DNA from: Gordius sp. MW1
Taxonomy: Eukaryota > Nematomorpha > Gordioida > Gordea > Gordiidae
Length of the DNA: 64,000 bases
Assembly: GCA_964036665.1 (NCBI GenBank)
Contig: OZ038526.1
Coordinates: forward strand, 37,324,001-37,388,000
Direction: 5' to 3'
A program made the position numbers and the translations under genes. This document shows positions 11,604 to 26,134 of this stretch, piece after piece (the first letter of the stretch is position 1; every line of letters starts with the position of its first letter). A model generated the notes under the pieces. It did no database searches. It saw only the letters and a list, made by a program, of their open reading frames with translations, and was not told the origin of the DNA.

Positions 11604-14600
11604 TGGACAACGGACGGACAACAAAAGGACATCAGACGGACAACCGACGGACAACGGATTGACAACGGACGGACAACGGACGGACAACGGACGGACAACG
11701 GACGGACAACAAAATGACATCAGACGGACAACGGACGGACAACGGAAGGACAACGGAAGGACAACGGAAGGACAACGGAAGGACAACGGACGGACAACGG
11801 ACGGACAACGGAAGGACAACGGAAGGACAACGGGCGGACAACGAACGGACAACAAACGGACAACGGACAGCAACAAAAGGACATCTGACGGACAACGGAA
11901 GGACAACGGACGGACAACGGACGGACAACGGAAGGACAACGGGCGGACAACGGACGGACAACGAACGGACAACGAACGGACAACGAACGGACAACGGACA
12001 GACAACAAAAGGACATCAGACGGACAACGGAAGGACAACGGACGGACAACGGACGGATAACGGAAGGACAACGGAAGGACAACGGGCGGACAACGAACAG
12101 ACAACAAACGGACAACGGACAGACAACAAAAGGACATCTGACGGACAACGGAAGGAGAACGGACGGACAACGGAAGGACAACGGAAGGACAACGGGCGGA
12201 CAACGGACGGACAACGGAAGGACATCAGACGGACAACGAACGGACAACGGAAGGACAACAAAAGGACATCAGACGGACAACGAACGGACAACGAACGGAC
12301 AACGAACGGACAACGGACGGACAACAAAAGGACATCAGACGGACAACGGACGGACAACGGAAGGACAACGGGCGGACAACGGACGGACAACGGGCGGACA
12401 ACGGAAGGACAACGGAAGGACAACGGAAGGACAACGGGCGGACAACGGACGGACAACGGAAGGACAACGGAAGGACAACAAAAGGACATCAGACGGACAA
12501 CGGACGGACAACGGGCGGACAACGGACGGACAACGGACGGACAACGGACGGACAACGGACGGACAACGGAAGGACATCAGACGGACAACGGACGGACAAC
12601 GGAAGGACATCAGACGGACAAGGGACGGACAACGGACGGACAACGGAAGGACATCAGACGGACAACGGACGGACAACGAACGGACAACGGACGGACAACA
12701 AACGGACAACGGAAGGACAACGGAAGGACAACGGACGGACAACGGACGGACAACGGAAGGACAACGGAAGGACAACGGAAGGACAACGGGCGGACAACGG
12801 ACGGACAACGGAAGGACATCAGACGGACAAGGGACGGACAACGGATGGACAACGGAAGGACATCAGACGGACAACGGACGGACAACGGAAGGACAAGAAA
12901 AGGACATCAGACGGACAACGGACGGACAACAAAAGGACATCAGACGGACAACGGACGGACAACGGAAGGACAACGGACGGACAACGGAAGGACAACGGAA
13001 GGACAACGGGCGGACAACGAACGGACAACAGACGGACAACGGAAGGACATCAGAGGGACAACGGACGGACAACGGACGGACAACGGAAGGACATCAGACG
13101 GACAACGGACGGACAACGGACGGACAACGGACGGACAACTGAAGGACATCAGACGGACAACGGACGGACAACGGACGGACAACAGACGGACAACGGGCGG
13201 ACAACGAACGGACAACGAACGGACAACGAACGGACAACGGACAGACAACAAAAGGACATCAGACGGACAACGGACGGACAACGAACGGACAACGGACGGA
13301 CAACGGACGGACAACGGACGGACAACGAAATGACATCAGACGGACAACGGACGGACAACGGAAGGACAACGGAAGGACAACGGAAGGACAACGGAAGGAC
13401 AACGGACGGACAACGGACGGACAACGGAAGGACAACGGAAGGACAACGGGCGGACAACGAACGGACAACAAACGGACAACGGACAGACAACAAAAGAACA
13501 TCTGACGGACAACGGAAGGACAACGGACGGACAACGGACGGACAACGGAAGGACAACGGAAGGACAACGGGCGGACAACGGACGGACAACGAACGGACAA
13601 CGAACGGACAACGAACGGACAACGGACAGACAACAAAAGGACATCAGACGGACAACGGAAGGACAACGGACGGACAACGGACGGACAACGGAAGGACAAC
13701 GGAAGGACAACGGGCGGACAACGAACAGACAACGAACGGACAACGGACAGACAACAAAAGGACATCTGACGGACAACGGAAGGACAACGGACGGACAACG
13801 GAAGGACAACGGAAGGACAACGGGCGGACAACGGACGGACAACGGAAGGACAACGGAAGGACAACAAAAGGACATCAGACGGACAACGGACGGACAACGG
13901 AAGGACAACGGGCGGACAACGGACGGACAACGGAAGGACATCAGACGGACAACGGACGGACAACGGAAGGACAACGGGCGGACAACGGACGGACAACGGA
14001 CGGACAACGGACGGACAACGGGCGGACAACGGACGGACAACGGAAGGACAACGGAAGGACATCAGACGGACAACGGACGGACAACGGAAGGACAACGGAA
14101 GGACAACGGAAGGACAACGGGCGGACAACGGACGGACAACGGAAGGACAACGGAAGGACAACGGACGGACAACGGACGGACAACGGAAGGACAACGGAAG
14201 GACAACGGGCGGACAACGAACAGACAACGAACGGACAACGGACAGACAACAAAAGGACATCTGACGGACAACGGAAGGACAACGGACGGACAACGGAAGG
14301 ACAACGGAAGGACAACGGGCGGACAACGGACGGACAACGGAAGGACAACGGAAGGACAACAAAAGGACATCAGACGGACAACGGACGGACAACGGAAGGA
14401 CAACGGGCGGACAACGGACGGACAACGGAAGGACATCAGACGGACAACGGACGGACAACGGAAGGACAACGGGCGGACAACGGACGGACAACGGACGGAC
14501 AACGGACGGACAACGGGCGGACAACGGACGGACAACGGAAGGACAACGGAAGGACATCAGACGGACAACGGACGGACAACGGAAGGACAACGGAAGGACA

Positions 14601-15808
14601 ACGGAAGGACAACGGGCGGACAACGGACGGACAACGGAAGGACAACGGAAGGACAACAAAAGGACATCAGACGGACAACGGACGGACAACGGAAGGACAA
14701 CGGGCGGACAACGGAAGGACAACGGAAGGACAACGGACGGACAACGGACGGACAACGGAAGGACAACGGAAGGACAACGGAAGGACAACGGACGGACAAC
14801 GGAAGGACAACGGAAGGACAACGGAAGGACAACGGAATGACAACGGAAGGTCAACGGACGGACAACGGACGGACAACGGAAGGACAACGGAAGGACAACG
14901 GGCGGACAACGAACGGACAACAAACGGACAACGGACAGCAACAAAAGGACATCTGACGGACAACGGAAGGACAACGGACGGACAACGGACGGACAACGGA
15001 AGGACAACGGGCGGACAACGGACGGACAACGAACGGACAACGAACGGACAACGAACGGACAACGGAAGGACAACGGAAGGACAACGGAAGGACAACGGAC
15101 GGACAACGGAAGGACAACGGAAGGACAACGGAAGGACAACGGAAGGACAACGGACGGACAACGGACGGACAACGGAAGGACAACGGAAGGACAACGGGCG
15201 GACAACGAACGGACAACAAACGGACAACGGACAGCAACAAAAGGACATCTGACGGACAACGGAAGGACAACGGACGGACAACGGACGGACAACGGAAGGA
15301 CAACGGGCGGACAACGGACGGACAACGGAAGGACATCAGACGGACAACGGACGGACAACGGAAGGACAACGGGCGGACAACGGACGGACAACGGAAGGAC
15401 AACGGAAGGACAACAAAAGGACATCAGACGGACAACGGACGGACAACGGAAGGACAACGGGCGGACAACGGACGGACAACGGAAGGACATCAGACGGACA
15501 ACGGACGGACAACGGACGGACAACGGAAGGACAACGGGCGGACAACGGACGGACAACGGACGGACAACGGACGGACAACGGGCGGACAACGGACGGACAA
15601 CGGAAGGACAACGGAAGGACACTAGACGGACAACGGACGGACAACGGACGGACAACGGACGGACAACGGACGGACAACGGACGGACAACGGAAGGACAAC
15701 GGGCGGACAACGGACGGACAACGGACGGACAACGGACGGACATCAGACGGACAACGGAAGGACAACGGACGGACATCAGACGGACAACGGAAGGACAACG
15801 GACGGACA
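11604..15808 (+). repeat. 11-bp satellite array, segment 3
   Basis: About 382 units. Three 10-bp CAACAAAAGG units follow uI at 11871-11880, 14939-14948 and 15235-15244, each followed by uJ. Long uB/uA/uC mixtures alternate with uF-uI-uE-uD words. A stretch near 13,350-14,150 is echoed near 14,050-14,640 (uD uA uB uC uA uB uE), showing internal duplication. It ends in the type I flank. Confidence 0.96.
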
Positions 15809-16228
15809 ATAGGCCTCATTAAAATTTTTGATATCAGATGTGAATTCCGTAAAAAAAATTTTCTGATCAGAAAATATTTTTTTCGACCTCAAATTTTTTT
15901 CAATTTTTTTGTTCAACCATATAGGCCTCATGAAAATTTTTGATATCAGAAGTGAATTCCGTAAAAAAAATTTTTTTGATCAGAAAATATTTTTTCGACC
16001 TCAAAATTTTTTCAATTTTTTTGTAACACCATATAGGCCTCATGAAAATTTTCAATATCAGAGGTGAATTCCGAAAAAAAAATTTTTTTCGACTTGAAAA
16101 TTTTTTAAATTTTTTTGTTTAACCATATAGGCTTCGTGAAAATTTCAGCGGGCGGCTAAAAAGTCATATTATCAATGTTATTAACAAGAACAGAATACTC
16201 TCCGGGATTCAAACTTGTAGCCTCCTGA
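15809..16228 (+). repeat. AT-rich block 3 (type beta2, 420 bp)
   Basis: Four-part block. GAAAATATTTT in monomer 1, eight A then seven T before GATCAG in monomer 2, TTTTCAATATC in monomer 3, and a GGGCGG tail. Left flank type I. Blocks 6 and 11 share these states. Confidence 0.95.
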
Positions 16229-16924
16229 TGGACAACGGACGGACAACAAAAGGACATCAGACGGACAACCGACGGACAACGGATTGACAACGGACGGACA
16301 ACGGACGGACAACGGACGGACAACGGACGGACAACGGACGGACAACGGACGGACAACAAAATGACAACGGACGGACAACGGAAGGACAACGGAAGGACAT
16401 CAGACGGACAACGGACGGACAACGGAAGGACAACGGAAGGACAACGGAAGGACAACGGGCGGACAACGGACGGACAACGGAAGGACAACGGAAGGACAAC
16501 AAAAGGACATCAGACGGACAACGGACGGACAACGGAAGGACAACGGGCGGACAACGGAAGGACAACGGAAGGACAACGGACGGACAACGGACGGACAACG
16601 GAAGGACAACGGAAGGACAACGGAAGGACATCAGACGGACAACGGAAGGACAACGGAAGGACAACGGAAGGACAACGGAAGGACAACGGACGGACAACGG
16701 ACGGACAACGGAAGGACAACGGAAGGACAACGGGCGGACAACGAACGGACAACAAACGGACAACGGACAGCAACAAAAGGACATCTGACGGACAACGGAA
16801 GGACAACGGACGGACAACGGACGGACAACGGAAGGACAACGGGCGGACAACGGACGGACAACGGACGGACATCACGGACAACGAACGGACATCAGACGGA
16901 CAACGGAAGGACAACGGACGGACA
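16229..16924 (+). repeat. 11-bp satellite array, segment 4 (short spacer)
   Basis: About 63 units, 696 bp, the shortest interval between blocks, repeated at the same length at 25020-25715. It opens with the fixed post-block word and six uA units after ATTG. It contains one 10-bp CAACAAAAGG (16771-16780) and one 9-bp ACATCACGG (16869-16877). Confidence 0.96.
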
Positions 16925-17343
16925 ATAGGCCTCATTAAAATTTTTGATATCAGATGTGAATTCCGTAAAAAAAATTTTCTGATCAGAAAATATTTTTTTC
17001 GACCTCAAATTTTTTTCAATTTTTTTGTTCAACCATATAGGCCTCATGAAAATTTTTGATATCAGAAGTGAATTCCGTAAAAAAAATTTTTTTGATCAGA
17101 AAATATTTTTTCGACCTCAAAATTTTTTCAATTTTTTTGTAACACCATATAGGCCTCATGAAATTTTCGATATCAGAGGTGAATTCCGAAAAAAAAAATT
17201 TTTTCGACTTGAAAATTTTTTAAATTTTTTTGTTTAACCATATAGGCTTCGTGAAAATTTCAGCGGACGGCTAAAAAGTCATATTATCAATGTTATTAAC
17301 AAGAACAGAATACTCTCCGGGATTCAAACTTGTAGCCTCCTGA
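16925..17343 (+). repeat. AT-rich block 4 (type gamma, 419 bp)
   Basis: Monomer 3 has one A fewer (CATGAAATTTTCGATATC), which makes the block 419 bp. The monomer 3 A/T run is ten A and six T. The tail motif is GGACGG. Left flank type II. Blocks 7 and 12 are its relatives. Confidence 0.95.
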
Positions 17344-18744
17344 TGGACAACGGACGGACAACAAAAGGACATCAGACGGACAACCGACGGACAACGGATT
17401 GACAACGGACGGACAACGGACGGACAACGGACGGACAACGGACGGACAACGGGCGGACAACGGAAGGACAACGGACGGACAACGGACGGACAACAAAAGG
17501 ACATCAGACGGACAACGGACGGACAACGGAAAGACAACGGACGGACAACGGAAGGACAACGGAAGGACAACGGGCGGACAACGGACGGACAACGGAAGGA
17601 CATCAGACGGACAACGGACGGACAACGGAAGGACAACGGAAGGACAACGGGCGGACAACGGACGGACAACGGAAGGACAACGGACGGACAACGGACGGAC
17701 AACGGAAGGACAACGGAAGGACATCAGACGGACAACGAACGGACAACGAACGGACAATGAACGGACAACGGACGGACAACAAAAGGACATCAGACGGACA
17801 AGGGACGGACAAAGAACGGACAACGGACGGACAACGGACGGACAACAAAAGGACATCAGACGGACAACGGAAGGACAACGGACGGACAACGGAAGGAGAA
17901 CGGACGGACAACGGACGGACAACGGGCGGACAACGGACGGACAACGGACGGACAACGGACGGACAACGGAAGGACATCAGACGGACAACGGACGGACAAC
18001 GGAAGGACAACGGAAGGACAACGGGCGGACAACGGACGGACAACGGAAGGACAACGGACGGACAACGGAAGGAGAACGGACGGACAACGGACGGACAACG
18101 GGCGGACAACGGACGGACAACGGGCGGACAACGGACGGACAACGGACGGACAACGGACGGACAACGGAAGGACATCAGACGGACAACGGACGGACAACGG
18201 AAGGACAACGGAAGGACAACGGGCGGACAACGGACGGACAACGGACGGACAACGGAAGGACATCAGACGGACAAGGGACGGACAACGGACGGACAACGGA
18301 AGGACATCAGACGGACAACGGACGGACATCAGACGGACAAGGGACGGACAACGAACGGACAACGGAAGGACAACGGAAGGACAACGGACGGACAACGGAC
18401 GGACAACGGAAGGACAACGGAAGGACAACGGAAGGACAACGGGCGGACAACGGACGGACAACGGAAGGACATCAGACGGACAAGGGACGGACAACGGATG
18501 GACAACGGAAGGACATCAGACGGACAACGGACAGAAAACGGAAGGACAAGAAAAGGACATCAGACGGACAACGGACGGACAACGGAAGGACAACGGACGG
18601 ACAACGGAAGGACAACGGACGGACAACGGACGGACAACGGACGGACAACGGACGGACAACGGACGGACAACGGACGGACAACGGACGGACATCACGGACA
18701 ACGAACGGACATCAGACGGACAACGGAAGGACAACGGACGGACA
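17344..18744 (+). repeat. 11-bp satellite array, segment 5
   Basis: About 127 units with one slip unit, ACATCACGG at 18689-18697. From 17,606 on it matches 10,045 onward, including ACAAAGAACGG at 17,811 and two units ending in GGAAGGAGAACGG. A substitution marker is ACAATGAACGG near 17,755, which reads ACAACGAACGG near 10,194. Confidence 0.96.
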
Positions 18745-19162
18745 ATAGGCCTCATTAAAATTTTTGATATCAGATGAATTCCGTAAAAAAAATTTTCTGA
18801 TCAGAAAACATTTTTTTCGACCTCAAATTTTTTTCAATTTTTTTGTTCAACCATATAGGCCTCATGAAAATTTTTGATATCAGAAGTGAATTCCGTAAAA
18901 AAAAATTTTTTGATCAGAAAATATTTTTTCGACCTCAAAATTTTTTCAATTTTTTTGTAACACCATATAGGCCTCATGAAAATTTTCAATATCAGAGGTG
19001 AATTCCGAAAAAAAAATTTTTTTCGACTTGAAAATTTTTTAAATTTTTTTGTTTAACCATATAGGCTTCGTGAAAATTTCAGCGGGCGGCTAAAAAGTCA
19101 TATTATCAATGTTATTAACAAGAACAGAATACTCTCCGGGATTCAAACTTGTAGCCTCCTGA
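18745..19162 (+). repeat. AT-rich block 5 (type beta1, 418 bp)
   Basis: Like block 2 (GAAAACATTTT, TTTTCAATATC, GGGCGG tail, type II flank) but monomer 1 reads GATATCAGATGAATTCCG, lacking the TG present in every other block. This deletion changes the copy 1 to copy 2 offset from 7,561 to 7,559. Confidence 0.95.
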
Positions 19163-22100
19163 TGGACAACGGACGGACAACAAAAGGACATCAGACGGAC
19201 AACCGACGGACAACGGATTGACAACGGACGGACAACGGACGGACAACGGACGGACAACGGACGGACAACAAAATGACATCAGACGGACAACGGACGGACA
19301 ACGGAAGGACAACGGAAGGACAACGGAAGGACAACGGAAGGACAACGGACGGACAACGGACGGACAACGGAAGGACAACGGAAGGACAACGGGCGGACAA
19401 CGAACGGACAACAAACGGACAACGGACAGCAACAAAAGGACATCTGACGGACAACGGAAGGACAACGGACGGACAACGGACGGACAACGGAAGGACAACG
19501 GGCGGACAACGGACGGACAACGAACGGACAACGAACGGACAACGAACGGACAACGGACAGACAACAAAAGGACATCAGACGGACAACGGAAGGACAACGG
19601 ACGGACAACGGACGGATAACGGAAGGACAACGGAAGGACAACGGGCGGACAACGAACAGACAACAAACGGACAACGGACAGACAACAAAAGGACATCTGA
19701 CGGACAACGGAAGGAGAACGGACGGACAACGGAAGGACAACGGAAGGACAACGGGCGGACAACGGACGGACAACGGAAGGACATCAGACGGACAACGAAC
19801 GGACAACGGAAGGACAACAAAAGGACATCAGACGGACAACGAACGGACAACGAACGGACAACGAACGGACAACGGACGGACAACAAAAGGACATCAGACG
19901 GACAACGGACGGACAACGGAAGGACAACGGGCGGACAACGGACGGACAACGGGCGGACAACGGAAGGACAACGGAAGGACAACGGAAGGACAACGGGCGG
20001 ACAACGGACGGACAACGGAAGGACAACGGAAGGACAACAAAAGGACATCAGACGGACAACGGACGGACAACGGGCGGACAACGGACGGACAACGGACGGA
20101 CAACGGACGGACAACGGACGGACAACGGAAGGACATCAGACGGACAACGGACGGACAACGGAAGGACATCAGACGGACAAGGGACGGACAACGGACGGAC
20201 AACGGAAGGACATCAGACGGACAACGGACGGACAACGAACGGACAACGGACGGACAACAAACGGACAACGGAAGGACAACGGAAGGACAACGGACGGACA
20301 ACGGACGGACAACGGAAGGACAACGGAAGGACAACGGAAGGACAACGGGCGGACAACGGACGGACAACGGAAGGACATCAGACGGACAAGGGACGGACAA
20401 CGGATGGACAACGGAAGGACATCAGACGGACAACGGACGGACAACGGAAGGACAAGAAAAGGACATCAGACGGACAACGGACGGACAACAAAAGGACATC
20501 AGACGGACAACGGACGGACAACGGAAGGACAACGGACGGACAACGGAAGGACAACGGAAGGACAACGGGCGGACAACGAACGGACAACAGACGGACAACG
20601 GAAGGACATCAGAGGGACAACGGACGGACAACGGACGGACAACGGAAGGACATCAGACGGACAACGGACGGACAACGGACGGACAACGGACGGACAACTG
20701 AAGGACATCAGACGGACAACGGACGGACAACGGACGGACAACAGACGGACAACGGGCGGACAACGAACGGACAACGAACGGACAACGAACGGACAACGGA
20801 CAGACAACAAAAGGACATCAGACGGACAACGGACGGACAACGAACGGACAACGGACGGACAACGGACGGACAACGGACGGACAACGAAATGACATCAGAC
20901 GGACAACGGACGGACAACGGAAGGACAACGGAAGGACAACGGAAGGACAACGGAAGGACAACGGACGGACAACGGACGGACAACGGAAGGACAACGGAAG
21001 GACAACGGGCGGACAACGAACGGACAACAAACGGACAACGGACAGACAACAAAAGAACATCTGACGGACAACGGAAGGACAACGGACGGACAACGGACGG
21101 ACAACGGAAGGACAACGGAAGGACAACGGGCGGACAACGGACGGACAACGAACGGACAACGAACGGACAACGAACGGACAACGGACAGACAACAAAAGGA
21201 CATCAGACGGACAACGGAAGGACAACGGACGGACAACGGACGGACAACGGAAGGACAACGGAAGGACAACGGGCGGACAACGAACAGACAACGAACGGAC
21301 AACGGACAGACAACAAAAGGACATCTGACGGACAACGGAAGGACAACGGACGGACAACGGAAGGACAACGGAAGGACAACGGGCGGACAACGGACGGACA
21401 ACGGAAGGACAACGGAAGGACAACAAAAGGACATCAGACGGACAACGGACGGACAACGGAAGGACAACGGGCGGACAACGGACGGACAACGGAAGGACAT
21501 CAGACGGACAACGGACGGACAACGGAAGGACAACGGGCGGACAACGGACGGACAACGGACGGACAACGGACGGACAACGGGCGGACAACGGACGGACAAC
21601 GGAAGGACAACGGAAGGACATCAGACGGACAACGGACGGACAACGGAAGGACAACGGAAGGACAACGGAAGGACAACGGGCGGACAACGGACGGACAACG
21701 GAAGGACAACGGAAGGACAACGGACGGACAACGGACGGACAACGGAAGGACAACGGAAGGACAACGGGCGGACAACGAACAGACAACGAACGGACAACGG
21801 ACAGACAACAAAAGGACATCTGACGGACAACGGAAGGACAACGGACGGACAACGGAAGGACAACGGAAGGACAACGGGCGGACAACGGACGGACAACGGA
21901 AGGACAACGGAAGGACAACAAAAGGACATCAGACGGACAACGGACGGACAACGGAAGGACAACGGGCGGACAACGGACGGACAACGGAAGGACATCAGAC
22001 GGACAACGGACGGACAACGGAAGGACAACGGGCGGACAACGGACGGACAACGGACGGACAACGGACGGACAACGGGCGGACAACGGACGGACAACGGAAG

Positions 22101-24599
22101 GACAACGGAAGGACATCAGACGGACAACGGACGGACAACGGAAGGACAACGGAAGGACAACGGAAGGACAACGGGCGGACAACGGACGGACAACGGAAGG
22201 ACAACGGAAGGACAACAAAAGGACATCAGACGGACAACGGACGGACAACGGAAGGACAACGGGCGGACAACGGAAGGACAACGGAAGGACAACGGACGGA
22301 CAACGGACGGACAACGGAAGGACAACGGAAGGACAACGGAAGGACAACGGACGGACAACGGAAGGACAACGGAAGGACAACGGAAGGACAACGGAAGGAC
22401 AACGGAAGGACAACGGACGGACAACGGACGGACAACGGAAGGACAACGGAAGGACAACGGGCGGACAACGAACGGACAACGGACAGCAACAAAAGGACAT
22501 CTGACGGACAACGGAAGGACAACGGACGGACAACGGACGGACAACGGAAGGACAACGGGCGGACAACGGACGGACAACGAACGGACAACGAACGGACAAC
22601 GAACGGACAACGGAAGGACAACGGAAGGACAACGGAAGGACAACGGACGGACAACGGAAGGACAACGGAAGGACAACGGAAGGACAACGGAAGGACAACG
22701 GACGGACAACGGACGGACAACGGAAGGACAACGGAAGGACAACGGGCGGACAACGAACGGACAACAAACGGACAACGGACAGCAACAAAAGGACATCTGA
22801 CGGACAACGGAAGGACAACGGACGGACAACGGACGGACAACGGAAGGACAACGGGCGGACAACGGACGGACAACGGAAGGACATCAGACGGACAACGGAC
22901 GGACAACGGAAGGACAACGGAAGGACAACGGGCGGACAACGGACGGACAACGGACGGACAACGGAAGGACATCAGACGGACAAGGGACGGACAACGGACG
23001 GACAACGGAAGGACATCAGACGGACAACGGACGGACAACGAACGGACAACGGACGGACAACAAACGGACAACGGAAGGACAACGGAAGGACAACGGACGG
23101 ACAACGGACGGACAACGGAAGGACAACGGAAGGACAACGGAAGGACAACGGGCGGACAACGGACGGACAACGGAAGGACATCAGACGGACAAGGGACGGA
23201 CAACGGATGGACAACGGAAGGACATCAGACGGACAACGGACGGACAACGGAAGGACAAGAAAAGGACATCAGACGGACAACGGACGGACAACAAAAATAC
23301 ATCAGACGGACAACGGACGGACAACGGAAGGACAACGGACGGACAACGGAAGGACAACGGAAGGACAACGGGCGGACAACGAACGGACAACAGACGGACA
23401 ACGGAAGGACATCAGAGGGACAACGGACGGACAACGGACGGACAACGGAAGGACATCAGACGGACAACGGACGGACAACGGACGGACAACTGAAGGACAT
23501 CAGACGGACAACGGACGGACAACGGACGGACAACAGACGGACAACGGGCGGACAACGAACGGACAACGAACGGACAACGAACGGACAACGGACAGACAAC
23601 AAAAGGACATCAGACGGACAACGGACGGACAACGAACGGACAACGGACGGACAACGGACGGACAACGGACGGACAACAAAATGACATCAGACGGACAACG
23701 GACGGACAACGGAAGGACAACGGAAGGACAACGGAAGGACAACGGACGGACAACGGACGGACAACGGAAGGACAACGGAAGGACAACGGGCGGACAACGA
23801 ACGGACAACAAACGGACAACGGACAGACAACAAAAGAACATCTGACGGACAACGGAAGGACAACGGACGGACAACGGACGGACAACGGAAGGACAACGGA
23901 AGGACAACGGGCGGACAACGGACGGACAACGAACGGACAACGAACGGACAACGAACGGACAACGGACAGACAACAAAAGGACATCAGACGGACAACGGAA
24001 GGACAACGGACGGACAACGGACGGACAACGGAAGGACAACGGAAGGACAACGGGCGGACAACGAACAGACAACGAACGGACAACGGACAGACAACAAAAG
24101 GACATCTGACGGACAACGGAAGGACAACGGACGGACAACGGAAGGACAACGGAAGGACAACGGGCGGACAACGGACGGACAACGGAAGGACAACGGAAGG
24201 ACAACAAAAGGACATCAGACGGACAACGGACGGACAACGGAAGGACAACGGGCGGACAACGGACGGACAACGGAAGGACATCAGACGGACAACGGACGGA
24301 CAACGGACGGACAACGGAAGGACAACGGGCGGACAACGGACGGACAACGGACGGACAACGGACGGACAACGGGCGGACAACGGACGGACAACGGAAGGAC
24401 AACGGAAGGACACTAGACGGACAACGGACGGACAACGGACGGACAACGGACGGACAACGGACGGACAACGGACGGACAACGGAAGGACAACGGGCGGACA
24501 ACGGACGGACAACGGACGGACAACGGACGGACATCAGACGGACAACGGAAGGACAACGGACGGACATCAGACGGACAACGGAAGGACAACGGACGGACA
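19163..24599 (+). repeat. 11-bp satellite array, segment 6
   Basis: About 494 units, the longest interval between blocks. It holds three 10-bp CAACAAAAGG units (near 19,430, 22,487 and 22,790). The first part matches segment 3 at 7,559 bp. About 22,400-24,200 is the extra 1,232 bp of superunit copy 2. The last 360 bp match the end of segment 3 at 8,791 bp, ending in the type I flank. Confidence 0.96.
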
Positions 24600-25019
24600 A
24601 TAGGCCTCATTAAAATTTTTGATATCAGATGTGAATTCCGTAAAAAAAATTTTCTGATCAGAAAATATTTTTTTCGACCTCAAATTTTTTTCAATTTTTT
24701 TGTTCAACCATATAGGCCTCATGAAAATTTTTGATATCAGAAGTGAATTCCGTAAAAAAAATTTTTTTGATCAGAAAATATTTTTTCGACCTCAAAATTT
24801 TTTCAATTTTTTTGTAACACCATATAGGCCTCATGAAAATTTTCAATATCAGAGGTGAATTCCGAAAAAAAAATTTTTTTCGACTTGAAAATTTTTTAAA
24901 TTTTTTTGTTTAACCATATAGGCTTCGTGAAAATTTCAGCGGGCGGCTAAAAAGTCATATTATCAATGTTATTAACAAGAACAGAATACTCTCCGGGATT
25001 CAAACTTGTAGCCTCCTGA
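24600..25019 (+). repeat. AT-rich block 6 (type beta2, 420 bp)
   Basis: Carries all block 3 diagnostic bases (GAAAATATTTT, TTTTCAATATC, GGGCGG tail) with a type I left flank. It lies 8,791 bp after block 3. Confidence 0.95.
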
Positions 25020-25715
25020 TGGACAACGGACGGACAACAAAAGGACATCAGACGGACAACCGACGGACAACGGATTGACAACGGACGGACAACGGACGGA
25101 CAACGGACGGACAACGGACGGACAACGGACGGACAACGGACGGACAACAAAATGACAACGGACGGACAACGGAAGGACAACGGAAGGACATCAGACGGAC
25201 AACGGACGGACAACGGAAGGACAACGGAAGGACAACGGAAGGACAACGGGCGGACAACGGACGGACAACGGAAGGACAACGGAAGGACAACAAAAGGACA
25301 TCAGACGGACAACGGACGGACAACGGAAGGACAACGGGCGGACAACGGAAGGACAACGGAAGGACAACGGACGGACAACGGACGGACAACGGAAGGACAA
25401 CGGAAGGACAACGGAAGGACATCAGACGGACAACGGAAGGACAACGGAAGGACAACGGAAGGACAACGGAAGGACAACGGACGGACAACGGACGGACAAC
25501 GGAAGGACAACGGAAGGACAACGGGCGGACAACGAACGGACAACAAACGGACAACGGACAGCAACAAAAGGACATCTGACGGACAACGGAAGGACAACGG
25601 ACGGACAACGGACGGACAACGGAAGGACAACGGGCGGACAACGGACGGACAACGGACGGACATCACGGACAACGAACGGACATCAGACGGACAACGGAAG
25701 GACAACGGACGGACA
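25020..25715 (+). repeat. 11-bp satellite array, segment 7 (short spacer)
   Basis: 696 bp, about 63 units, with one 10-bp and one 9-bp slip unit in the same places as segment 4. I saw no difference from 16229-16924 when reading the two side by side. Confidence 0.96.
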
Positions 25716-26134
25716 ATAGGCCTCATTAAAATTTTTGATATCAGATGTGAATTCCGTAAAAAAAATTTTCTGATCAGAAAATATTTTTTTCGACCTCAAA
25801 TTTTTTTCAATTTTTTTGTTCAACCATATAGGCCTCATGAAAATTTTTGATATCAGAAGTGAATTCCGTAAAAAAAATTTTTTTGATCAGAAAATATTTT
25901 TTCGACCTCAAAATTTTTTCAATTTTTTTGTAACACCATATAGGCCTCATGAAATTTTCGATATCAGAGGTGAATTCCGAAAAAAAAAATTTTTTCGACT
26001 TGAAAATTTTTTAAATTTTTTTGTTTAACCATATAGGCTTCGTGAAAATTTCAGCGGACGGCTAAAAAGTCATATTATCAATGTTATTAACAAGAACAGA
26101 ATACTCTCCGGGATTCAAACTTGTAGCCTCCTGA
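25716..26134 (+). repeat. AT-rich block 7 (type gamma, 419 bp)
   Basis: Matches block 4 at all diagnostic sites: CATGAAATTTTCGATATC in monomer 3, the ten-A/six-T run, and a GGACGG tail. Type II left flank. It lies 8,791 bp after block 4. Confidence 0.95.

Larger units (their letters stand above)
10045..17605 (+). repeat. Superunit copy 1 (about 7.56 kb, blocks beta1-beta2-gamma)
   Basis: First copy of a large higher-order unit containing blocks 2, 3 and 4. Matching starts near 10,045 and 17,606. Markers shared at the 7,561-bp offset include the rare ACAAAGAACGG (10,250 and 17,811) and the ACATCACGG flank. Past the 2-bp deletion in block 5 the offset becomes 7,559 and holds to about 14,800; beyond the extra sequence in copy 2 it becomes 8,791 (blocks 3-6 and 4-7). 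Confidence 0.85.
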
